Below are positions 8,354 to 17,112 of a stretch of 64,000 nucleotides of DNA, piece by piece. How positions within the stretch are numbered: position 1 is the stretch's first letter; the number at the start of each line of letters is the position of its first letter. The notes beneath the pieces are model-generated. The model made no database searches. It was not told where the DNA came from and worked only from the letters and a program-made list of their open reading frames with translations. The stretch is taken from NCBI RefSeq assembly GCF_905175375.1, contig NZ_CAJIMS010000001.1, positions 2,232,001-2,296,000 of the forward strand, read 5' to 3'. Made by a program: the position numbers and the translations under genes. The DNA comes from Chryseobacterium aquaeductus. GTDB lineage: Bacteria; Bacteroidota; Bacteroidia; Flavobacteriales; Weeksellaceae.

Positions 8354-8436
8354 AAAACTTATATGTTCTTTTATTTTCAAACATTTTACCTTAATATAAA
8401 AGGTGAGCGATCTTTTGTGACTTTTATGGTTAAATA
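8354..8436. repeat. Copy of a dispersed ACTTATGTGTTC / CTTTTGTGACTTTTGTGG repeat
   Basis: The words AAAACTTATATGTTCTTTT and TCTTTTGTGACTTTTATGGT appear in the same order and spacing as at 11744-11826. Another partial copy is at 31768-31852, and the second word is shared with 2426-2450. A separate CCCACAGATTTCACAGG stretch lies just before it (near 8308). There is no coding potential. Confidence 0.5.
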
Positions 8437-8465
8437 ATTCTCAAAGTTTTGTTAATCATTTTTTA

Positions 8466-11400
8466 TTAATGTGCGGTTGCTAAAAGTTCTGCCTGCTGTT
8501 TTTGTTTCAGAAGTCTTTTCTTCTTTCTGCTCGGCATTTTTTCATGTAAGTACTGGAAGATCACATACATCACCGGAATGATAAAAATCCCGAAAACAAC
8601 TCCTGTAAACATTCCGCCAACGGTACTGATTCCAATGGAATGATTTCCTTTTGCAGCAGCACCTTGCGTCCAAACCAATGGTAACATACCGATGATAAAA
8701 GCAAATGAAGTCATCAAAATCGGTCTTAAACGTAATTTGGAAGCCTGAAGTGCAGATTCAATCAATGTTTTTCCTGCTTTTCTTCTTTGAACAGCAAATT
8801 CTACAATCAAAATCGCATTTTTCGCTAGTAATCCGACGAGCATGATTAAACCAACCTGAACGTAAATGTTATTATCAATTCCAGCCAATCCTGTGAAAGC
8901 AAATACTCCGAAAATCCCTGTAGGAATGGTCAAAATAACTGCAAACGGAAGGATATAACTTTCGTACTGAGCTGCCAATAGGAAATACACGAACAAAATA
9001 CTTAACATAAATACAAAAGCAGTTTGTCCACCAGTTTTGATTTCTTCACGGGTAATTCCTGTCCATTCATAACCGTAACCTCTAGGAAGTGATTTTTGAG
9101 CAACTTCTTCTACCGCTTTAATGGCGTCTCCGGTACTGTAACCAGGTTTTGGAGTTCCGTTAATTGTTACGGCGTTGAATAAGTTGTTTCTGGAAACCGT
9201 TTCTGGTCCGAAGGTTCTTTTTAAAGTCACCAAAGTCTTTACAGGAACCATCTCGCCGGTTTTATTTTTAACATAAATTCCTTCCATAGAATTCGCATCG
9301 GTTCTATAAGGAATATCTGCCTGAGCCATTACTCTGTAATATTTCCCGAATCTGTTGAAATCTGAAACGAAACTACTTCCGTAATAAATCTGCATCGTCT
9401 GCATCAATTCAGTTACAGAAACTCCGAGCTGATTTGCTTTATCAGTATCAACATCAATCGTGTATTGAGGGTTTCCGGCTGCATATGTTGTAAAGGCAAA
9501 AGCAATTTCAGGACGCTTCATCAATTCTCCGATAAAGGTTTGAGTGGTTGTTCCCAATTGTTCAAATGAACCGTTGGTTTTATCCTGCAACATAAATTCA
9601 AACCCTGAAACGTTACCAAAACCTTGTACAGTAGGGAAGTTGAAGAAGAATGCGTTGGCATCTTTCACTTGTGCAACTTTCCCTGTTAAAGCTGCTGCAA
9701 TCTGATCCGGATCTTTCACTTCGCCACGATCTTCAAAGTCTTTAAGCTTAATAAAACCTGCAGCATAAGGAGAAGCGTTGGAATTACTGATGAAGTTCAT
9801 TCCGTCGGCTACCCAAAGGTGATTTTTTGCTTTTTCACCGTTGATAATTTTATCAATCTGCTCAGTGGCTCTGTGCGTTCTGTCTAATGAACTTCCCGGA
9901 GGTGTATTCACTGCGTATAAAACAAATCCCTGATCTTCTGTTGGAATAAATCCTGTCGGAGCTTTATTAATTAAAAAAACGCTTGCGGCTGTGATCAATG
10001 CTAAACCTGTAACGGCAACCCATTTATTTTTAATTAAAAACTTAAGGCTGTAAATGTATTTTCTGGTCATGTTGTTGAAGCTTTTGTTGAAAGCGTTGAA
10101 AAACTTCGCTCCAAAACCTTTTTTCTGACCGTGATCGCCATGTTCTCCTTGAGGATCATTTAATAATAAAGCACATAAAGCAGGACTTAAAGTCAATGCG
10201 TTAACCGCCGAAATCAAAATCGCAATCACCAAGGTGAAAGCAAACTGTCTGTAGAAAACTCCCGCCGGACCTTGCATGAAACCAACCGGAATAAATACCG
10301 CACACATTACCAATGTAATTGAAATAATAGCTCCTGAAATTTCGCTCATTGAATTGGTTGTTGCCTGTTCAACCGGCATTCCTGTCTGTTCCATTTTAGA
10401 ATGGACGGCTTCAACAACGACAATCGCATCATCCACCACAATTCCAATGGCTAAAACTAAAGCGAATAAAGTCAACATATTGATACTGAAACCAAACATC
10501 TGAAGGAAAAAGAATGTACCGATAATTGCTACCGGAACGGCAATCGCAGGAATTAATGTTGATCTGAAATCCTGAAGGAAAATATATACAACAATAAATA
10601 CCAAGCTAAATGCAATAATTAATGTCTCAACAACCTGATGAATTGACGCATCCAAAAAGTCTTTTGAATTGTACATGATGATGGGCTCAACTCCTTTTGG
10701 AAGAGTAGTTTTCATCTGCTCAATCTGCTTTTCGATATCAGTTAAGATTTCATTTGCATTAGAACCTGCAGTTTGTAAAATTGCAAATCCCGCGACAGGT
10801 TTACCATCCATTCTGTTGGATGCGGTATATGTATAAGAACCAAATTCTACTCTTGCAACATCTTTTAATCTTAAAAATGAACCGTCACTGTTTGATTTGA
10901 TGGCGATGTTTTCGTAGTCTGCATTTTTGTTTAATTTACCTTTATACTTTAAAATATATTCGTAAGTTTCCTTGCTTCCCTGTCCTAAACGTCCCGGTGC
11001 TGCTTCAAGATTATGGTCTTTTACTGCTGCCAAAACTTCCTGTGGAGAAAGATTGTTGGCTGCTAATCTATCTGGTTTTAACCAAAGTCTCATGGAATAA
11101 TCTCTCGTTCCGAAAACCTGAGCTTGAGCTACTCCCGGAATACGCTGAATTTGTGGAATGACATTGATTTTCAAATAGTTTTGTAAGAAAAGTTCGTCAT
11201 ATTGTTTTGGATCATTACTTGATAATCCCATAAACATAATCATACTGTTCTGAACTTTCTGCGTCGAAATTCCCGCCTGTACAACCTCTTGCGGAAGTTG
11301 GCTCATCGCTTTTGAAACACGGTTTTGAACATTGACCGCTGCATTATCAGGATCTGAACCTTGCTTGAAAAATACACTCAAGGTCATTGATCCATCATTA

Positions 11401-11648
11401 TTTGAGTTGGAGGTCATGTACGTCATGTTTTCAACACCGTTCACCGCTTCCTCAATAGGAACCGCAACGGAACGGGCAACAACTTCTGCATTCGCTCCGG
11501 GATAAAATGCCGTCACCTGAACACTTGGTGGTGCAATATCGGGAAACAGCGTAATCGGAAGTTTGAAAACCGACATCGCTCCCAACAGCAACAATATAAT
11601 GGAGATAACCGTAGAAAGTACCGGTCTATCTATGAATTTTTTTAACAT
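8466..11648 (-). CDS. RND multidrug efflux inner-membrane transporter (HAE1/AcrB type)
   Basis: The 1060-residue protein is a proton-driven hydrophobe/amphiphile exporter. It starts MLKKFIDRPVLSTVISI, the usual first helix, and has the TM4 aspartate pair in AIGIVVDDAIVVVEAV (near residue 405), the periplasmic porter segments, the PTGFIPTEDQGF segment, and the mirrored second half with MLVGLLAKNAILIVEF and GMLPLVWTQGAAAKG. Length and twelve-helix pattern are complete, with no frameshift. It lies between the membrane fusion protein and the outer-membrane channel, all on the minus strand, and is probably controlled by the TetR gene upstream. Substrates cannot be told from sequence; AcrB-like pumps generally export many amphiphilic drugs. 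Confidence 0.96.
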   Translation of the reverse strand: MLKKFIDRPVLSTVISIILLLLGAMSVFKLPITLFPDIAPPSVQVTAFYPGANAEVVARSVAVPIEEAVNGVENMTYMTSNSNNDGSMTLSVFFKQGSDPDNAAVNVQNRVSKAMSQLPQEVVQAGISTQKVQNSMIMFMGLSSNDPKQYDELFLQNYLKINVIPQIQRIPGVAQAQVFGTRDYSMRLWLKPDRLAANNLSPQEVLAAVKDHNLEAAPGRLGQGSKETYEYILKYKGKLNKNADYENIAIKSNSDGSFLRLKDVARVEFGSYTYTASNRMDGKPVAGFAILQTAGSNANEILTDIEKQIEQMKTTLPKGVEPIIMYNSKDFLDASIHQVVETLIIAFSLVFIVVYIFLQDFRSTLIPAIAVPVAIIGTFFFLQMFGFSINMLTLFALVLAIGIVVDDAIVVVEAVHSKMEQTGMPVEQATTNSMSEISGAIISITLVMCAVFIPVGFMQGPAGVFYRQFAFTLVIAILISAVNALTLSPALCALLLNDPQGEHGDHGQKKGFGAKFFNAFNKSFNNMTRKYIYSLKFLIKNKWVAVTGLALITAASVFLINKAPTGFIPTEDQGFVLYAVNTPPGSSLDRTHRATEQIDKIINGEKAKNHLWVADGMNFISNSNASPYAAGFIKLKDFEDRGEVKDPDQIAAALTGKVAQVKDANAFFFNFPTVQGFGNVSGFEFMLQDKTNGSFEQLGTTTQTFIGELMKRPEIAFAFTTYAAGNPQYTIDVDTDKANQLGVSVTELMQTMQIYYGSSFVSDFNRFGKYYRVMAQADIPYRTDANSMEGIYVKNKTGEMVPVKTLVTLKRTFGPETVSRNNLFNAVTINGTPKPGYSTGDAIKAVEEVAQKSLPRGYGYEWTGITREEIKTGGQTAFVFMLSILFVYFLLAAQYESYILPFAVILTIPTGIFGVFAFTGLAGIDNNIYVQVGLIMLVGLLAKNAILIVEFAVQRRKAGKTLIESALQASKLRLRPILMTSFAFIIGMLPLVWTQGAAAKGNHSIGISTVGGMFTGVVFGIFIIPVMYVIFQYLHEKMPSRKKKRLLKQKQQAELLATAH

Positions 11649-11743
11649 AAGAAGTTTATTTTTTAATGTTGTTTAAACTTTTGAGGGCAGTTTTTGGTAA
11701 CACTTAAGTTTTAATGCACATTTCAGAAAAAATCTTTGATTTT

Positions 11744-11826
11744 TTAAAAACTTATGTGTTCTTAATTTTCACAATACTTATAACTTAATGTGACTTATGT
11801 GTTAAAAAACTTTTGTGGTTAAAAAT
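11744..11826. repeat. Copy of the dispersed ACTTATGTGTTC repeat
   Basis: AAAAACTTATGTGTTCTTAA, then GTGACTTATGTGTTAAAAAA, then CTTTTGTGGTTAAAAA, in the gap between the fusion-protein and pump genes. It is the clearest copy of the family also seen at 8354-8436 and 31768-31852. Confidence 0.5.
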
Positions 11827-11836
11827 TTCAGTTGGT

Positions 11837-12997
11837 TTACAAAGGTCTGGCTCTCAAAAGACTGTCAGAAGAAATCGCTTTTGGCTGAATAGTCACTCCA
11901 TCTTTCAACGCACCGATTCCTGTGTAGACGATTTTATCACCAACAGCAATTCCTTCAGAAATAAAGTAGTAGCTGTCTGTTTTTCCTGAAATCGTTATAG
12001 GTTTTGAGGTTACTTTTTTATCTTTCCCAACGACATAAACGAAGACTTTATCTTGTATTTCAAAAGTTGATTCCTGAGGAATAACCAGCGTGTTGGCAAA
12101 TAATTGCGGCATACGAACTCTACCTGTATTTCCTGTTCTCAATGCTCCGTTTGTATTTGGAAAAACGGCACGAACGCTGATTGCACCTGTAGTTTTGTCA
12201 AACTGTCCGTCAACGATACTCATTTTACCTTTTTCAGGGTAAGTTGTGTTGTCGGCGATTACCAAATCTACCATTGGCATATTTTTTAGTTTTTCGTTCA
12301 ACGTTGCTCCTGGATATTTCTTCTGGAAACCGATAAAATCCAGTTCGCTTAAAGAAAAGTAAGCGTAAATTTCACTGATGTCTGATAACATCGTCATTGG
12401 ACTTGGATCTGTTCTTGAAATCAAACTTCCTTTTTTGTAAGGAATTCTTCCGATGTATCCGCTAACTGGAGCAGTAATAGTAGTAAATCCTACGTTGATT
12501 CTAGCTCCACCAACTGAAGCTTTTGCCTGTGATCCTGCTGCCACTGCTGCTGCATAATTGGCTTTTGCAGTTCTCAGTTGTACATCTGAAACTACTTTTG
12601 CGGCAACCAAAGGCTGAAGCCGGTCAACTTCCACTTTCGCTTTTTGAATATTGGCATTGGCGACCTGTAAATTAGCGTTTGCCATATTCATTTGCTCTCC
12701 GTAAGCTCGTGAATCTATTTTGAATAAAGCTTGTCCGGCTCTTACATAAGCACCTTCTTCTACATAAATTCTATCTAAATATCCATCGACTTGTGAACGG
12801 ATTTCTACATTATTTTTTCCCTCTAATGCGGTTGGGAATTCCTGATAAACGGTTGCAGGAGAGGTGATAACAGTGTAAACTGGTAATTCCGGTGCAGGTG
12901 GTGCAGCATTTGTACCTTTTGCTGCTTTAGTACAACTTTGTAAAAGAATAATACTCGATATTAGTATGATGATCTTTGTTTTTGCTGTTGTTTTCAT
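11837..12997 (-). CDS. RND efflux periplasmic adaptor (AcrA type, lipoprotein)
   Basis: This is the membrane fusion protein bridging the pump and the outer-membrane channel. The 386 residues begin with a lipoprotein signal (IIILISSIILLQSC, lipidated cysteine near residue 22). The lipoyl-like halves (EIRSQVDGYLDRIYVEEGAYVRAGQALFKID split as usual, and ITAPVSGYIGRIPYKKGSLI) flank an alpha-helical hairpin rich in Ala, Asn and Gln. The beta-barrel and membrane-proximal domains follow (TGNTGRVRMPQLF, LVIPQESTFEIQDKVFVYVV). It is the first gene of the pump operon. Its upstream region holds three copies of the TetR-type candidate operator, the nearest 69 bases from the ATG. Confidence 0.95.
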   Translation of the reverse strand: MKTTAKTKIIILISSIILLQSCTKAAKGTNAAPPAPELPVYTVITSPATVYQEFPTALEGKNNVEIRSQVDGYLDRIYVEEGAYVRAGQALFKIDSRAYGEQMNMANANLQVANANIQKAKVEVDRLQPLVAAKVVSDVQLRTAKANYAAAVAAGSQAKASVGGARINVGFTTITAPVSGYIGRIPYKKGSLISRTDPSPMTMLSDISEIYAYFSLSELDFIGFQKKYPGATLNEKLKNMPMVDLVIADNTTYPEKGKMSIVDGQFDKTTGAISVRAVFPNTNGALRTGNTGRVRMPQLFANTLVIPQESTFEIQDKVFVYVVGKDKKVTSKPITISGKTDSYYFISEGIAVGDKIVYTGIGALKDGVTIQPKAISSDSLLRARPL

Positions 12998-13065
12998 TTA
13001 AGTTTATTTTTAATAAATGTTGGATTAAGTAATTTTGTGTTGTCTTCTTAATAATGTTATTTTTA

Positions 13066-13078
13066 CTAACAGTGTTAA
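13066..13078. promoter_or_regulatory. Candidate TetR operator 1 (CTAACAGTGTTAA)
   Basis: A near-palindrome with arms CTAAC / GTTAA around AGT, 69 bases upstream of the adaptor-gene ATG, inside a longer shared block (GTTATTTTTACTAACAGTG). The position suits repression of the pump operon promoter. Confidence 0.65.
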
Positions 13079-13185
13079 TATTTGATTAAAAAAATAAAGT
13101 ATATTTAGTACTGGATTAATTTGTCATTTCCATGATTAGAATTTTAATGTTGATTTTAAATATTGTTAAATGGGCGTTATTTTTC

Positions 13186-13198
13186 TTAACGGTGTTAA
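13186..13198. promoter_or_regulatory. Candidate TetR operator 2 (TTAACGGTGTTAA)
   Basis: Same motif and same flank (GTTATTTTTC before it) as operator 1, shifted by exactly 120 bases. It is the TTAAC-GGT-GTTAA variant. Confidence 0.65.
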
Positions 13199-13305
13199 TG
13201 ATAAGGGAAGAAAATTGCCAAGAATAAGGTAAAGAAGTTATGTTTCATTTTGAAAGTTTTTGTTTTTTGATTTAAATAAGTGTTAAATATTCTGTGTTAT
13301 TTTTC

Positions 13306-13318
13306 CTAACGGTGTTAA
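13306..13318. promoter_or_regulatory. Candidate TetR operator 3 (CTAACGGTGTTAA)
   Basis: Third direct copy, again exactly 120 bases from operator 2 and again preceded by GTTATTTTTC. It lies 18 bases past the tetR stop codon, between tetR and the pump operon. Confidence 0.65.
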
Positions 13319-13336
13319 TTTTCAGTTCAAAAAAAT

Positions 13337-13933
13337 TTACAATGATTTAATAAAGGCCGAAACCGTTTCGTCCAAAGTCGTTTTATTCATTGTAGAAGGA
13401 ATGTCATCATTTCTCATCATCATAATCGAGATCAATCCATGAACTGCTGAGAACAAAGCGTGAGAAGAGTGACAGGCGTTATCCGGATTTGAATCTTTCT
13501 TTTTAATAATTTCAAAAGTACAGTCATACAACATATCCTGAAAAGATGAAAATTCTTCTTTCATCAAACCTTTTCCGCTGCATTGCATTCCCAAACCAAA
13601 CATCAATTGGTAATATTCTTTATTCTTAAAAGCAAAATTCCAATAAGCATCTACAATTGCTGTCAACTGATCTTCCGGTGTTTCGTGTTTTTTCTGAGCT
13701 TTGATCAATTCTATCTGTAAACAATGAAAACCATTGATTGATATTTCATATAAAATCGCTTCTTTGTTTTCAAAATGATCATAAACAACGGGAGCACTGT
13801 ATTCAATTGCATCTGCAATTTTCCGAATAGAGAGTGATGCCCAACCGTCAGTTTTCGCCAAAGTAAATGCAGCCTGCAAAATATTTGCTCGGATAGATTC
13901 TTTTTCTCTTTGACGACGTTCATGTAAACCCAT
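13337..13933 (-). CDS. TetR/AcrR family repressor of the efflux operon
   Basis: The 198-residue protein has the N-terminal TetR DNA-binding domain: RANILQAAFTLAKTDGWASL (helix 1) and the helix-turn-helix SIRKIADAIEYSAPVVYDHF (near residues 40-59) with FENKEAIL. The larger C-terminal part (YWNFAFKNKEYYQLMFGLGM and onward) is the ligand-binding and dimerisation region, of the WHG-like type. It is encoded directly upstream of the pump operon on the same strand. A perfect palindrome CTAACGGTGTTAG overlaps its own promoter and three similar sites precede the pump genes, so I infer autorepression and repression of the pump, lifted by a pump substrate. Confidence 0.93.
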   Translation of the reverse strand: MGLHERRQREKESIRANILQAAFTLAKTDGWASLSIRKIADAIEYSAPVVYDHFENKEAILYEISINGFHCLQIELIKAQKKHETPEDQLTAIVDAYWNFAFKNKEYYQLMFGLGMQCSGKGLMKEEFSSFQDMLYDCTFEIIKKKDSNPDNACHSSHALFSAVHGLISIMMMRNDDIPSTMNKTTLDETVSAFIKSL

Positions 13934-13946
13934 GATTTTTATTTTA

Positions 13947-13967
13947 CTAACGGTGTTAGCAAAACTA
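13947..13967 (-). promoter_or_regulatory. tetR promoter -7 box with operator 4
   Basis: On the minus strand TAGTTTTG (13960-13967, exact TAnnTTTG) is immediately followed by the perfect palindrome CTAACACCGTTAG (13947-13959). A repressor bound there would cover the transcription start. The tetR ATG is 13 bases further on. Confidence 0.7.
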
Positions 13968-14162
13968 CAAACATTTAACTATACAAAACAAATAATTTTG
14001 AAATTTAACTTAGAACGATAGACTTTGAAGAGCTTTATGATTTGCCGTTTGCTGACAGAATAGGATTTGGAGTAAGTTATTTTTTAATTATTGTAAAAAT
14101 TAATAGATTAAATAGCCTGACTCAATTAGATGATTGTTTTAGCAACTACTAAAAGAAATCTA

Positions 14163-14170
14163 TATATTTG
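14163..14170 (+). promoter_or_regulatory. -7 box (TATATTTG) of the redoxin gene
   Basis: TATATTTG matches TAnnTTTG and lies 17 bases before the ATG at 14188. Confidence 0.55.
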
Positions 14171-14187
14171 TGGACAAATAAAAAGAT

Positions 14188-14742
14188 ATGAATACTCCCT
14201 CAAATATGTTGGCATTGGGCAAAAAAGCACCATTTTTTGAACTTCCTAATCCTTCAAAAAGTAATGAAATTCAATCATTAGATGATTTAAAAGGCGAAAA
14301 AGGAACGTTGGTGATTTTTATATGCAATCATTGTCCGTTTGTACTTCATGTGATTGATAAGTTGACAGAATTGTATGAAGATTATAATGAAGCGGGAATT
14401 GAATTTATCGCAATCAACTCAAATGATGTAGAGAAATATCCTGCAGATTCTCCTGAGAAAATGATTGAGTTCCAAATCGAAAGAAAATTTGATTTTCCTT
14501 ATTTGTATGACGAAAGCCAGGCAATTGCTAAAGCTTATGATGCAGCTTGTACTCCTGATTTCTTTTTCTTTGATGATAAATTAGACCTCATCTATAGAGG
14601 CCAGATGGATGATTCTAGACCTGGAAATCACAAAGAAGTGACTGGAGAAGATTTGATTATCGCTTTTGAAAACCTTTTGATTGGCGAGCCACAAGAAGAA
14701 ATTCAGAGACCGAGTATGGGTTGTAATATTAAATGGAAATAA
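14188..14742 (+). CDS. Thioredoxin-fold protein (AhpC/TSA-like redoxin, CNHC motif)
   Basis: The 184-residue cytosolic protein (no signal peptide) has a thioredoxin fold of the peroxiredoxin-like group: LGKKAPFFELPN near the N-terminus, then IFICNHCPFV (near residues 48-57) with a CxxC pair, FIAINSNDVEKYPADS, and CTPDFFFFDDKLDLIYRGQ with the cis-proline region. Homologues are annotated as thioredoxin family or redoxin proteins; their substrates are mostly unknown. The CNHC pair suggests thiol-disulfide exchange rather than a one-cysteine peroxidase. It is a single gene with its own promoter box and terminator, convergent with the AraC gene. Confidence 0.88.
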   Translation: MNTPSNMLALGKKAPFFELPNPSKSNEIQSLDDLKGEKGTLVIFICNHCPFVLHVIDKLTELYEDYNEAGIEFIAINSNDVEKYPADSPEKMIEFQIERKFDFPYLYDESQAIAKAYDAACTPDFFFFDDKLDLIYRGQMDDSRPGNHKEVTGEDLIIAFENLLIGEPQEEIQRPSMGCNIKWK

Positions 14743-14797
14743 CTTTTGGTTGATGGTTGTCGGTGTCGGTTGATGGTTTGCAATTCAATAATAATTA

Positions 14798-14826
14798 AGG
14801 TCGTTCTTTTGGGACGACTTTTTTTG
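14798..14826 (+). terminator. Terminator of the redoxin gene
   Basis: A short stem GTCGT / ACGAC with an extended G-T pair around a 9-base loop is followed by seven T. It separates two convergent genes. Confidence 0.6.
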
Positions 14827-14857
14827 TTTAATAAAGTTTTTTTCGAAAAATACTCAA

Positions 14858-15757
14858 CTATCCCAAAAATATACCTTTAGTCTCAACCTTCAAATCTACA
14901 TTGACTTTATTGTGCGAAAAATTCTTCATAAATTCTGAAGGTGTTTTCTCCGTATATTTTTTAAACATTCTATTGAAGTAAGTTACATTGTTAAAGCCGC
15001 AACTGTAGCTGCATTCAGAGATCGATTTATCCTGCGTCATCAAAAGACAAGCTTTATTGATTCTGTAACGATTCACAAATTCTGTAAACGTAATCTGAGT
15101 TGCTTTTTTAAAAAAATTGCAGAATGCAGGCAATGTAAGATTTGCCAGTTTTGCAATTTCCTCTATATTTATTTCTTTATCATAATTGCGTTCTACAAAA
15201 GTGAAAATATTCTCCAGTCGGGTTTTGTTTTTTGATATAATAGTAAAAGGCATAATTTCGTTATTCAAAAGTTGGTAGTCTTTTGACTTTGACAATTCAA
15301 ATAGAATTTCCAATAGTAATAAATATCTTCTGTAACCTTCGCATTCCAGCATTAGTTTTAGCTTCGGAAGCATCAGTTTTTTGATTTTCCTGTGAAATTG
15401 TATGCCGTATTTTGAAAGTTCCAACAAATTTTTTATTGATCGAGCTTCAATTTCCTGCTCCGGAAACTGCAAAATATCTTCCTTGAACTGTAAAACTATT
15501 TCCTCATGCGGATCGGTAGAATTTAAGCCAAATCCTGAATGCGGAATATTAGAACCTATTAAAACCAAATCTCCGTTCGTATAATTGCTTTTGTGATAAC
15601 CAACATGGCGTGTTCCGCTCCCGGAAATTACGCATACCAACTCAATTTCCGGGTGATAATGGTATTCCCACTTAAATTCTGAGATGGGAGAATTGTTGTG
15701 TATACTGCGAAATGAGCTCTTTTCATCAGGGATTACTCTTTCAAATGTAACTTTCAT
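14858..15757 (-). CDS. AraC family transcriptional regulator of the trehalose locus
   Basis: The 299-residue protein has an N-terminal cupin-type sensor domain (FKWEYHYHPEIELVCVISG, near residues 28-46, with the YHYHPE metal or sugar-site pattern) and a C-terminal AraC double helix-turn-helix (EEIAKLANLTLPAFCNFFKK, then SISECSYSCGFNNVTYFNRM and FKKYTEKTPSEF). It is divergent from the MFS/trehalase/TonB genes. In this family the cupin domain binds the inducer, so trehalose or a derivative is the natural guess; that is inference from the neighbours. The 123-base shared gap has a TTAACGTTAA palindrome as a possible binding site. Confidence 0.9.
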   Translation of the reverse strand: MKVTFERVIPDEKSSFRSIHNNSPISEFKWEYHYHPEIELVCVISGSGTRHVGYHKSNYTNGDLVLIGSNIPHSGFGLNSTDPHEEIVLQFKEDILQFPEQEIEARSIKNLLELSKYGIQFHRKIKKLMLPKLKLMLECEGYRRYLLLLEILFELSKSKDYQLLNNEIMPFTIISKNKTRLENIFTFVERNYDKEINIEEIAKLANLTLPAFCNFFKKATQITFTEFVNRYRINKACLLMTQDKSISECSYSCGFNNVTYFNRMFKKYTEKTPSEFMKNFSHNKVNVDLKVETKGIFLG

Positions 15758-15831
15758 TCAATTAATCATATTTATTTGTCTAAAATAATAATTATATTAA
15801 TATAGTTCAAATATTCATTTACTATGTTAAA

Positions 15832-15861
15832 TTAACGTTAACTGAAATGCTTCTATCTTAG
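15832..15861 (+). promoter_or_regulatory. Palindrome and near -7 box before the trehalose genes
   Basis: TTAACGTTAA (15832-15841) is a perfect 10-base palindrome. TATCTTAG (15854-15861), one base from the TAnnTTTG consensus, follows 12 bases later and lies 19 bases before the MFS ATG. A weak box beside an operator is what one expects for an activator-dependent promoter. Confidence 0.4.
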
Positions 15862-15880
15862 CCACCAAGAAATTAACTCC

Positions 15881-17110
15881 ATGAAAAATTTCAACATAAA
15901 GGCGGTTTTGTTTTTAAATTATTTCGTTTTTGCCATCCTTCTCAACTCTGTTGGGACAGTGATTTTGCAAATGCAACAGAATTTTGGGATCACAAAATCT
16001 AATGCAAGCATATTAGAAGGTTTTAAAGATCTTCCGATTGCAATATGTTCATTTATTTTAGCATCATTTTTACCGAAAATAGGAATAAAAAACTCAATGT
16101 TGATCGCTCTTTTTCTGGTAAGTTGTATGTGTTTTGTAATGCCTTTTGCAGATCATTTTTGGTTTTTTAAATTACTTTTTGCCATCGTCGGAATTTCTTT
16201 CGCTTTGATCAAAATTTCTGTTTTTACTTCCATTGGTTTGGTTACCGATAATGATAAAGAGCATTCCAGTTTTATGGGATTTCTGGAAGGCTTTTTTATG
16301 GTTGGAGTCTTAATGGGAAATGTACTTTTCAGTCTGTTTATAGATGACAGCAATCCCAAATCTATGACTTGGCTTAATGTTTATTGGGTTTTGGGAGCAA
16401 TTTCGGTTGTTTCATTTATCTTTCTTTTCTTTTCAAAATTGAATGAGAACGAAGCCAAAAGCGAAAATACCAGCTTAATCGGAGATATCAAAAACAGCAT
16501 CAGTTTATTCAGTTACAAAAAGGTTTTGTTCTTTCTGTTATGTGTTTTTCTGTTTGTACTTGTTGAGCAAAGCTTCCAGACATGGACGCCTACTTTTTAT
16601 AAAGAAATTTTAAAGGTTCCTACTTCTATGAGTATTCAGGCAGGTGCGGTACTGGCAGGTGCGTTTGCTTTAGGAAGATTTTTATCAGGCTTTTTCCTCA
16701 GAAAATTTGCGTGGATTTATGTGGTCTCATTTTGTGCGATAGGTTTTGCGGTAAGTATTTTATTGGTTTTACCCTTGACGCAGAATACAAATATCAGTAC
16801 AGATGCAGGTTGGCTTAACGCTCCTCTTGTAGTCTATCTTTTTCCGCTGATGGGTGTTTTTTTGGCACCGATATATCCGAGTATCAATTCTTTAATCTTA
16901 TCCTCAACTCCAAAATATTTACACAGTTCAATGTCGGGATTAATTGTTGTTTTTTCGGCAATTGGCGGTACTATCGGTTCGATCATTACAGGCTCTGTGT
17001 TTGAAAAATTTACCGGACAACACGCTTTTTACCTTTCGCTTATTCCACTGTCATTGCTTATAATTTCGGCAATTATCATGAATAAATTTAAAATAAATCC
17101 TAAAAAATAA
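15881..17110 (+). CDS. MFS transporter, probable trehalose importer
   Basis: The 409-residue protein has the twelve hydrophobic segments of the major facilitator superfamily, beginning AVLFLNYFVFAILLNSVGTV and ending in a helix before FKINPKK. A soluble loop (KLNENEAKSENTSL) separates the two six-helix halves near residue 190. The TGA-free stop at 17110 is two bases from the trehalase ATG, so the two are cotranscribed. Sequence alone does not give the substrate; the tight link with trehalase and a TonB receptor makes inner-membrane import of trehalose the best inference. No phosphotransferase components are present, so the sugar would arrive unphosphorylated, as trehalase needs. Confidence 0.85.
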   Translation: MKNFNIKAVLFLNYFVFAILLNSVGTVILQMQQNFGITKSNASILEGFKDLPIAICSFILASFLPKIGIKNSMLIALFLVSCMCFVMPFADHFWFFKLLFAIVGISFALIKISVFTSIGLVTDNDKEHSSFMGFLEGFFMVGVLMGNVLFSLFIDDSNPKSMTWLNVYWVLGAISVVSFIFLFFSKLNENEAKSENTSLIGDIKNSISLFSYKKVLFFLLCVFLFVLVEQSFQTWTPTFYKEILKVPTSMSIQAGAVLAGAFALGRFLSGFFLRKFAWIYVVSFCAIGFAVSILLVLPLTQNTNISTDAGWLNAPLVVYLFPLMGVFLAPIYPSINSLILSSTPKYLHSSMSGLIVVFSAIGGTIGSIITGSVFEKFTGQHAFYLSLIPLSLLIISAIIMNKFKINPKK

Positions 17111-17112
17111 CA

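Noticed and set aside
14009..14152. A 47-codon open stretch (DFEELYDLPFADRIGFGVSY) before the redoxin gene looked like a gene fragment.
   Set aside because: It has no start codon, no recognisable family, and its length is not unusual by chance in AT-rich DNA.
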